A stretch of DNA of 5,091 bases from NCBI GenBank assembly GCA_023381535.1, contig JAMCSN010000139.1, forward strand, positions 1 through 5,091, in the 5' to 3' direction. The stretch comes from Bacteroidota bacterium (lineage in GTDB: Bacteria > Bacteroidota > Ignavibacteria > Ignavibacteriales > Melioribacteraceae). The translations under genes and the position numbers were made by a program. Shown here in pieces: positions 1 to 5,091 of this stretch. A model generated the notes under the pieces. That model did no database searches, was not told the DNA's origin, and worked only from the letters and a program-made list of their open reading frames with translations. Position 1 is the stretch's first letter; every line of letters starts with the position of its first letter.

Positions 1-1
1 C

Positions 2-64
2 AGCAGCATTCAAAGCAAAGATCAGGTAACAGCAATTCTTGATGCTAATTTCGGCGGCAAATAA
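2..64 (+). CDS. C-terminal end of an unidentified protein (5' part outside window)
   Basis: One forward frame is open from the left edge to a TAA at 62-64 and encodes the last 20 residues of a protein, ending in ILDANFGGK. The other two forward frames hit stops at 27-29 and 40-42. The stop lies 18 bases before the reductase start on the same strand, so this could be the preceding gene of the same operon. A short helix-like tail of this kind would fit a small redox or metal-cofactor protein, but too little is visible to name a family. The reverse strand is also open here, so the coding call rests on orientation and spacing alone. Confidence 0.45.
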   Translation, partial: SSIQSKDQVTAILDANFGGK

Positions 65-82
65 AAAAAATAGAGCTTTGAA

Positions 83-1036
83 ATGGAAAATCATTTTGAT
101 GTAATTATTATCGGCGGCGGCGCGGCGGGGCTGACCGCCGGAATTTATCTTTCACGCGCAAAATTATCCGCTCTGATTTTGAACGAGGGCGCAATCGGCG
201 GACAGATGGTCCTTACCCACGAAATTGCAAACTATCCCGGTATTGAAAACATTAGCGGATACGAACTTGCACGCAACATGAAATCTCAAGCGCAGAAATT
301 CGGCTGCGTCATAAAGTCCAATGTTAAAATTTCAGAGATGAACCTGAGCGAAGAGATCAAACGTGTTGTCGTTGGCGGCAAAGATGTTTTCACCTCACAC
401 GCGGTAATAATTGCAACGGGAGGGAAATCCAGAACGATTGGCGCAATCCGTGAAGATGAATTCAAAGGCAAAGGAATTTCTTACTGCGCAACATGCGATG
501 GTGATTTTTTTCAAGACAAAGAAATAATTGTTGTCGGCGGCGGGAATTCGGCAATAGAAGAAGCCGTATCGCTTACAAAATATGCTTCCAAAGTTACTGT
601 CGTTCATCAGTTCGATCACTTTCAAGCTTTGGAAAAATATGTTGAGGAGGCAAAGAATAATCCGAAGATCAATTTTATCATGGAAACCAAAATCACGGAA
701 TTCGTTGGCGTGGAAAAACTGGAAAGTGTTAAAATTCAGAACCAACGGACAAATGAAACGACGGAAATGAAAATTGACGGCGTTTTTATTTTTATCGGTT
801 ACGTCCCAAATACTGAGAGGCTGAATGGAATTGTTGAACTGAATGAGCGGGAAGAGATTGTCGTTGATGAAAATATGAGTACAAATGTTAAAGGTGTTTA
901 CGCTGCTGGAGATTCGATTAATAAACGTTACCGGCAAGTTACAACTGCAGTTGCTGACGGAACAATCGCCGCTCTCAGTGCAGCAGAATATGTTAACAAT
1001 TATAAAAAAGAATTAAGTCTAGCCACTTCAGATTGA
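83..1036 (+). CDS. trxB: Thioredoxin reductase-like FAD-dependent disulfide oxidoreductase
   Basis: A 317-residue cytosolic flavoprotein, about the usual length for low-molecular-weight thioredoxin reductases, which pass electrons from a pyridine nucleotide through FAD and a redox disulfide to thioredoxin. Visible in order: N-terminal FAD-binding GGGAAG at residues 11-16; the FAD-site stretch GAIGGQ with NYPG at about 36-53; the redox-active CATC at 135-138 followed by DGDFF; a second nucleotide-binding motif GGGNSA at 152-157; and the C-terminal FAD motif GDS...RQVTTAVADG at 276-293. The position that normally reads HRRxxxR reads HQFDHFQ (175-181), so all three arginines that contact the NADPH 2'-phosphate are replaced. 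NADH or another donor is therefore plausible; this is an inference. The ATG at 83 sits 7 bases after a weak AGAG (72-75) and gives a start typical of the family. The next gene follows after 7 bases. Class assignment is firm; partner and donor are open. Confidence 0.93.
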   Translation: MENHFDVIIIGGGAAGLTAGIYLSRAKLSALILNEGAIGGQMVLTHEIANYPGIENISGYELARNMKSQAQKFGCVIKSNVKISEMNLSEEIKRVVVGGKDVFTSHAVIIATGGKSRTIGAIREDEFKGKGISYCATCDGDFFQDKEIIVVGGGNSAIEEAVSLTKYASKVTVVHQFDHFQALEKYVEEAKNNPKINFIMETKITEFVGVEKLESVKIQNQRTNETTEMKIDGVFIFIGYVPNTERLNGIVELNEREEIVVDENMSTNVKGVYAAGDSINKRYRQVTTAVADGTIAALSAAEYVNNYKKELSLATSD

Positions 1037-1043
1037 GAGAATT

Positions 1044-1442
1044 ATGGAAACGAAAGATTTTAAGATAGCTTTTGCAACCGACGATGGAACAACAATCAGC
1101 GCGCACTTCGGTCGTGCGAATTTCTATGAAGTAGTTGATGTTCAAAACGGTAAAGTGATTGGGCGCGAGAAACGCGAAAAATCTTCTCATCATCACCAGC
1201 ATAATCATCATGTTCACACGAATGGCGAAGATCATCAAAGTCATGAAGAGCGCCATTTGCAGATGACGCTGTCAATTCAAGACTGTGATTACGTTGTTGC
1301 TCGCGGAATGGGCTACGGAATGTACAATCATCTGAACACGTTGGGCAAAGCGGCAATCATTACAGCAATTTCAGATATTGATTCCGCCGCAATTGAAATA
1401 ATCGACGGCTCCATTCAAAATCACATTGAGAAGCTGCATTGA
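1044..1442 (+). CDS. NifX/NifB-C-like (dinitrogenase Fe-Mo cofactor family) protein with His-rich insert
   Basis: A 132-residue protein resembling the small stand-alone domain shared by NifX, NafY and the NifB C-terminus. The start KIAFATDDGTTISAHFGRA (residues 7-25) is the typical first strand and 'xxHFGRA' loop. The later DYVVARGMGYGMYNHL (82-97) matches the family's Gly-rich turn and helix, and a strand with a short C-terminal helix follows. Between the halves lies an insert with ten histidines within residues 49-71. Family members in nif clusters bind Fe-S or FeMo-cofactor precursors; many homologues outside nif loci have no known function, and no nif gene is visible here. The His-rich loop suggests metal binding, which is inference. 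The gene follows the reductase by 7 bases, with GAGAGA overlapping the preceding stop as a probable ribosome site, so co-transcription is likely. Its stop is one base from the stop of the opposing kdpE. Confidence 0.85.
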   Translation: METKDFKIAFATDDGTTISAHFGRANFYEVVDVQNGKVIGREKREKSSHHHQHNHHVHTNGEDHQSHEERHLQMTLSIQDCDYVVARGMGYGMYNHLNTLGKAAIITAISDIDSAAIEIIDGSIQNHIEKLH

Positions 1443-1443
1443 T

Positions 1444-2133
1444 TTATTTTACAAAACGCATTCTGTAACCGACGCCGGATTCGGTTGTGATGTATTTGGG
1501 ATCTGCGTGGTCGTCTTCAATTTTTTTTCTAATTTGTCCGATGAAGACGCGCAGATACTGAGAGTTTTCAGTTGAAGACGGTCCCCAGATTTCTTTTAAG
1601 ATAAAACCGTGAGTCAAAACCTTTCCCATGTTTTTGAACAACAGAGCAAGAAGAAAATATTCTGTGTTGGTCAGTTTGATTTCTTTTTTGTTTTTGGTTA
1701 CAACCCTAGAGGAATAATCAATTTTGAGATCACCGGTTGAAATCACGTTTTCTTCCGATGGCTGTTGAGTCCTTCTTATGCTGGCGCGAATCCGAGCAAG
1801 CAGTTCGGAAGAATTGAAAGGTTTTGTTAGATAATCATCCGCTCCAAGATCCAAAGCTTTCACAATATCCTCTTCGGAATTTCTAACAGAAAGAATTATG
1901 ATCGGGATGCTCGTCCATGTCCGCAATTCTTTAATCACACTAAAACCGTCTCTATCCGGCAAACCGATATCCAAAATTATAAGTTGAGGGTGAGCTGTTG
2001 CAGCTTGAAGAATTCCGTCCTTCGCACAATCTGCTTCAACAACTTTGTAATCCGAAGCCTCAAGTGTAATGGATAAAACTTTTCTTATCTGAGCTTCATC
2101 ATCAATTACAACTATTGTGTTCTTAACGCTCAT
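1444..2133 (-). CDS. kdpE: KdpE, OmpR/PhoB-type response regulator of the kdp potassium operon
   Basis: A 229-residue response regulator, the normal length for KdpE. The receiver domain spans about residues 5-120, with the acidic pair D11-D12, phospho-acceptor D55 in LIILDIGLPD, the switch serine S82 and the conserved K104 in LTKPF. A winged-helix OmpR-type DNA-binding domain covers about 130-229, including the LTNTEYFLL segment and a C-terminal ESGVGYRMRF hairpin. In characterised systems KdpD phosphorylates KdpE, which then activates the kdpFABC promoter under K+ limitation; that promoter is not in this window. The ATG is 7 bases after the kdpD stop, with a GAGAG (2145-2149) inside the end of kdpD as a possible ribosome site, so the pair is probably translated from one message. 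All catalytic positions are intact. It is named KdpE rather than a generic OmpR-like regulator because it directly follows kdpD and resembles KdpE across its length. Confidence 0.96.
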   Translation of the reverse strand: MSVKNTIVVIDDEAQIRKVLSITLEASDYKVVEADCAKDGILQAATAHPQLIILDIGLPDRDGFSVIKELRTWTSIPIIILSVRNSEEDIVKALDLGADDYLTKPFNSSELLARIRASIRRTQQPSEENVISTGDLKIDYSSRVVTKNKKEIKLTNTEYFLLALLFKNMGKVLTHGFILKEIWGPSSTENSQYLRVFIGQIRKKIEDDHADPKYITTESGVGYRMRFVK

Positions 2134-2140
2134 AGCGGTC

Positions 2141-4813
2141 TCAACTCTCGATTACAAATGGAATGCTGATTGAAAAAAGTGCGCCGCCGCTTGGTCGGTT
2201 CGACGCTGCAATTGTTCCGCCGTGCGCTTCGACAAATCCTTTGGAAATGGACAAACCCAAACCGGTTCCGCCGGCTTTCGTCCCGGGTATTCTGTAAAAT
2301 TTGTCGAACAACTTTTCTAAAGTTTCCTCAGGGAATCCTTTTCCGCTATCCGAAATATTTATGATGCAGTTATTATTCAACTGTTTTGCCTCGATGTAAA
2401 TTTCGGATTGTTTCGGCGAATACTCAATCGAATTGTGAAGAATATTTCGAAGAGCCTGTTCCATCAAACCGAAATCTAATTTCAGCAGCGGCAAATCTTC
2501 TTGAATGTTAATTTTAATTTTGCGTTCGGCAATTTCACTTTTCATTCTATTCATAACGGAATTGATCAGGTCCGCAACAGAATGCCAATCAAGTTTGAGT
2601 TTAAGATTACCCGATTCCAGTCGAGCCATATCAAGTAAATTTTCTACAAGTCGGTTAAGCCGGTCCGCGGCAATATTTATTTCTTCAAGAAGTTTATTAA
2701 GGATTGATTTATTGTTGAAAATTTTTTGGTCGTTCAGCGAACTTGCAGCGCCGATAATGGTCGTGATCGGTGTTTTCAACTCATGTGATATCGAATTGAA
2801 TAAGGTTTTATAAAGTTTTTCCGATTCCTGAACCAGCAGAGATTTTTTTGCGACATCATTCAGATACTCGCGTTCAACTGTATTTGCAATTTGCGTAAGA
2901 AAAGTATCGAGCAGACTTTCTTGATCGAACGAAAGCATCTGCAAATTAGTAGTTTTAATTCCTACCACGCCCAGACTTCCGCTTTTACTTTTCAACGGAT
3001 AAAAAGTGAAGTTGCTTAACGAAAGTGTATTTGAAAATCTTCCGGCTTTCTGTCCGTTCATAAAAACCCAATTAGCAATGTGCCATTCATTGTCATCGAG
3101 AGCTACTGTGCTGGAAGAATGCGGTTTCGTTCTCAGTTTATTTTCGGATTCGTAAAAAATAATAACAACATCGGAATCGAACGTGCGCTTGATTTGATTG
3201 ACGGTCGCTTCGGCAATGTCGTCAATTGTATTTGCCGAAGAGAGTTCTTTTGTAAGGTTGTAAAGCGATGAAGTTCTTTGTTCCTTCTGCTGAAGAAATA
3301 ATTGCTGCTTGCGGATTTTCGAAGTGAGAAGACCTGCAACGGAAGCCACAATGAAATACATAATCAGCATCAAAGTGTCTTCAACCTTGGCTATCGTAAA
3401 AGTAAATTTGGGCGGAATGAAAAAGTAATCCCAGCAGAACGCACTTGAAAGCGCTGCAAGTAAGATCGGTCCCGGTCCAAAATTAAATAACGGAAGAATG
3501 CTGATCGTCAGTAGAAAAAGAAGCGAAACCGTTTGATAGCCGATATGATGTGAGACCGAATAAAAAATTACAGTTAGAAGAATTATCAAAAGAAACGAAA
3601 TGACATATCTATGAAAAGGAGATTGAGGTCTGAGAGTTTCAATCCATGCTGGTTTTTTGCCGGAAGTTTTTTCTCCGCCAACAACATACACATCAATATC
3701 GCCGCTTCGTCTCAATAACTCCCGTACAAAACTTTTTCTAGACAGATTGCTTATTGAGTTAGATTCACGAGTTTTACCGATAATTATTTGTGTTACATTA
3801 TTTTCCCTTGCAATTCTAACTAACGCGGAAATGATGTCTGTATCTTGCGTGGTAATAACTTCGGCACCAAGTTCTTTAGCCAGACTAAAATTATCAGCAA
3901 GTGTATTCTTGTTTTCTTCGGAAATTTTTCGATTCGTTTCCACATACACAGCAATCCATGTTGCTTCCAAAGAGTATGCCAGCCGGCGAGTCCATCGAAT
4001 CAAATTTGCGGAGAAGGGGCTTGGTCCAATCGCAACCATTAATCGCTGTCCGGATTTCCAAACGATGTCAATGTTCTGCTCGGTTTTGTAATCCCGCAAA
4101 TCTTTATCAACTCGTTCGGCGGTAAGACGCAATGCCATTTCACGGAGTGCGGTAAGATTTCCTTTTCTAAAAAAATTTTGAATTGCCAGCGAGGATCTCT
4201 CAACAGTATAAACTTTCCCTTCCGATAAACGTTCAAGCAGCTTATCAATTGTTATGTCAATCAATTCAACTTCTTCTGCGCGGTCAAAAATTGAATCCGG
4301 CACCGTTTCGCGAACGGTTGTTCCCGTAATTTGATTTACGATTTCGGCGCGGCTTTCCAAATGCTGAACATTGAGAGTCGTGTAAACGTCAATCCCGTTG
4401 TTGAGCAATTCCAAAACATCTTGATAACGTTTTGCATGTCTACTGCCGGGAATATTAGTGTGCGCTAATTCATCAACAAGTACAAGTGTGGGATTGAGTT
4501 TGAGAATGGCATCCAAATCTAATTCTTTGAAGTATGAACCGCGGTACTCAATATTTTTAAGTTGAACGGACTCAAGACCGTCGAGTAATTCTTCCGTCTC
4601 GGTTCGTCCGTGAGTCTCAATAATGCCGATAACAACGTTAACGCCGTCACGCCGGGCTTTCTGTGCGGCATTCAGCATCGAATAAGTTTTTCCAACGCCA
4701 GCGCACATTCCAAAAAATATTTTCAGTTTACCCTGAACACTTGCAGATTCTTCTTTCTTAATGCGGTCGAGAAGTTGATCCGGATCCGGTCGTTTTAATT
4801 CTTCGTCACTCAT
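2141..4813 (-). CDS. kdpD: KdpD, membrane sensor histidine kinase for potassium limitation
   Basis: A full-length 890-residue KdpD of the inner membrane, sensing K+ shortage or osmotic state and controlling KdpE. In order: cytoplasmic KdpD domain (about 25-235) with Walker A GMCAGVGKT at 35-43 and DELAHTN at 114-120; a universal-stress-protein-like domain (about 255-378); four closely spaced membrane helices (about 403-423, 426-440, 447-462, 478-497; DUF4118 type); a GAF-like domain (about 525-650); HisKA with phospho-acceptor H677 in SISHELKTP; and the ATPase domain with N-box N790/N794, G1 DSGKG at 822-826 and G2 GGTGLGL at 848-854. Every kinase motif is intact. The USP domain has GPS...WIAVY where cyclic-di-AMP-binding staphylococcal KdpD has SxS-X20-FTAxY, so that mode of control is not supported. 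The start overlaps the kdpC stop by 8 bases (ATGAGTGA), with GAG 8 bases and GGATGAG 13 bases upstream, which suggests coupled translation. Confidence 0.97.
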   Translation of the reverse strand: MSDEELKRPDPDQLLDRIKKEESASVQGKLKIFFGMCAGVGKTYSMLNAAQKARRDGVNVVIGIIETHGRTETEELLDGLESVQLKNIEYRGSYFKELDLDAILKLNPTLVLVDELAHTNIPGSRHAKRYQDVLELLNNGIDVYTTLNVQHLESRAEIVNQITGTTVRETVPDSIFDRAEEVELIDITIDKLLERLSEGKVYTVERSSLAIQNFFRKGNLTALREMALRLTAERVDKDLRDYKTEQNIDIVWKSGQRLMVAIGPSPFSANLIRWTRRLAYSLEATWIAVYVETNRKISEENKNTLADNFSLAKELGAEVITTQDTDIISALVRIARENNVTQIIIGKTRESNSISNLSRKSFVRELLRRSGDIDVYVVGGEKTSGKKPAWIETLRPQSPFHRYVISFLLIILLTVIFYSVSHHIGYQTVSLLFLLTISILPLFNFGPGPILLAALSSAFCWDYFFIPPKFTFTIAKVEDTLMLIMYFIVASVAGLLTSKIRKQQLFLQQKEQRTSSLYNLTKELSSANTIDDIAEATVNQIKRTFDSDVVIIFYESENKLRTKPHSSSTVALDDNEWHIANWVFMNGQKAGRFSNTLSLSNFTFYPLKSKSGSLGVVGIKTTNLQMLSFDQESLLDTFLTQIANTVEREYLNDVAKKSLLVQESEKLYKTLFNSISHELKTPITTIIGAASSLNDQKIFNNKSILNKLLEEINIAADRLNRLVENLLDMARLESGNLKLKLDWHSVADLINSVMNRMKSEIAERKIKINIQEDLPLLKLDFGLMEQALRNILHNSIEYSPKQSEIYIEAKQLNNNCIINISDSGKGFPEETLEKLFDKFYRIPGTKAGGTGLGLSISKGFVEAHGGTIAASNRPSGGALFSISIPFVIES

Positions 4814-5091
4814 TTTTATTACTCAACTCATCCAATTTGATATTGAGCTTTAGCACGTTCACAATTTCCGATCCGAAAATTCCGAATTGCGGATACTCTG
4901 CAAGCGAATCTATCAAGTTGTGTAATTTTTCCTTCTGCAATTTATCAAAATTCCTCGCTTTACTCACTCTTTCGATTTGCAACATGGCGCTCGTCTTGGA
5001 AATGTCGGGATCGACACCGCTGGCAGAGGCAAAAAGCATCTCCGATGGAATTTCATTTCGTTCATTCACGAAATTCAATTGAATGAACTTC
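4806..5091 (-). CDS. kdpC: KdpC, subunit of the K+-transporting ATPase (C-terminal half; 5' end outside window)
   Basis: About 95 residues of the C-terminal half of KdpC; the family is usually near 190 residues, so roughly half is missing past the right edge. The diagnostic segment SEMLFASASGVDPDIS matches the conserved KdpC core (xDLVTASxSGLDPxIS in the family). It is followed by QIERVSKAR, the conserved tail around FGIFGSEIVNVLKLNI, and the usual end at LD plus a few residues. KdpC is a single-span subunit of the KdpFABC high-affinity K+ pump, thought to help couple the KdpB ATPase to the KdpA channel-like subunit; its membrane anchor would be in the missing part. The frame stays open to 5091 with in-frame residues KFIQL before the first possible TTG start, so the gene continues leftward in protein terms. 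It overlaps kdpD by 8 bases. kdpA and kdpB are expected further right. Confidence 0.95.
   Translation of the reverse strand, partial: KFIQLNFVNERNEIPSEMLFASASGVDPDISKTSAMLQIERVSKARNFDKLQKEKLHNLIDSLAEYPQFGIFGSEIVNVLKLNIKLDELSNKNE

Noticed and set aside
63..70. Run of eight A before the reductase gene, considered as a slippage or regulatory site
   Set aside because: It falls between the genes just after a stop codon, and nothing else nearby suggests recoding or a promoter.
395..937. A 180-codon open frame on the minus strand opposite the reductase gene
   Set aside because: It is fully antisense to a clear flavoprotein gene, its protein is rich in N, F, C and I with no recognisable domain, and no ribosome site or neighbour supports it.
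1096..1356. Minus-strand open frame across the His-rich region
   Set aside because: It is the reverse complement of the NifX-like gene; its apparent composition follows from the repeated CAT/CAC histidine codons on the other strand.
1449..1468. Inverted repeat TTACA...TGTAA near the convergent stops, considered as a terminator
   Set aside because: The stem is only 5 AT-rich pairs with a 10-base loop and has no T-run after it on either strand, and it lies inside the end of kdpE.
3657..4091. A 144-codon plus-strand open frame inside kdpD
   Set aside because: It lies opposite a well-conserved part of KdpD (the USP domain) and has a serine/leucine-rich composition typical of a reverse-strand shadow.
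5076..5078. TTG as the start codon of the right-edge gene
   Set aside because: The frame stays open beyond it to the window edge, and the homology is to the middle and C-terminal part of KdpC, so the true start is outside the window.

Overview
The window comes from a bacterium with moderately AT-leaning DNA. It holds two gene groups that face each other and end almost stop-to-stop at about position 1443. Protein style suggests a Gram-negative anaerobe or facultative anaerobe, perhaps of the Bacteroidota/Chlorobi/Ignavibacteria type. That placement is an impression from the sequences, not a demonstrated assignment. No RNA genes, mobile elements, CRISPR arrays or long non-coding stretches were seen, and coding density is very high.

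Left part (+ strand, 1-1442): the last codons of an unidentified gene, then a thioredoxin reductase-like flavoprotein (83-1036), then a small NifX/NifB-C-like protein (dinitrogenase iron-molybdenum cofactor family) with a strongly histidine-rich insert (1044-1442). The last two are 7 bases apart and are probably co-transcribed. The reductase has the CxxC active site and both dinucleotide-binding motifs. It lacks all three arginines of the HRRxxxR motif that normally binds the 2'-phosphate of NADPH, so its electron donor may not be NADPH.

Right part (- strand, 5091 down to 1444): the 3' end of the kdp potassium-uptake operon, in the order kdpC (C-terminal half, cut by the window edge), kdpD, kdpE. 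KdpC is the small subunit of the KdpFABC K+-transporting ATPase. KdpD is the full-length membrane sensor kinase and KdpE its OmpR-type response regulator. Together they normally switch on kdp transcription when potassium is limiting. kdpC and kdpD overlap by 8 bases and kdpD and kdpE are 7 bases apart, so pump and regulator are probably made from one message. kdpFAB and the operon promoter would lie beyond the right edge.

No undescribed system is evident. The points most worth checking are the reductase's altered cofactor motif, its pairing with a His-rich NifX-like protein, and the one-base convergent junction.
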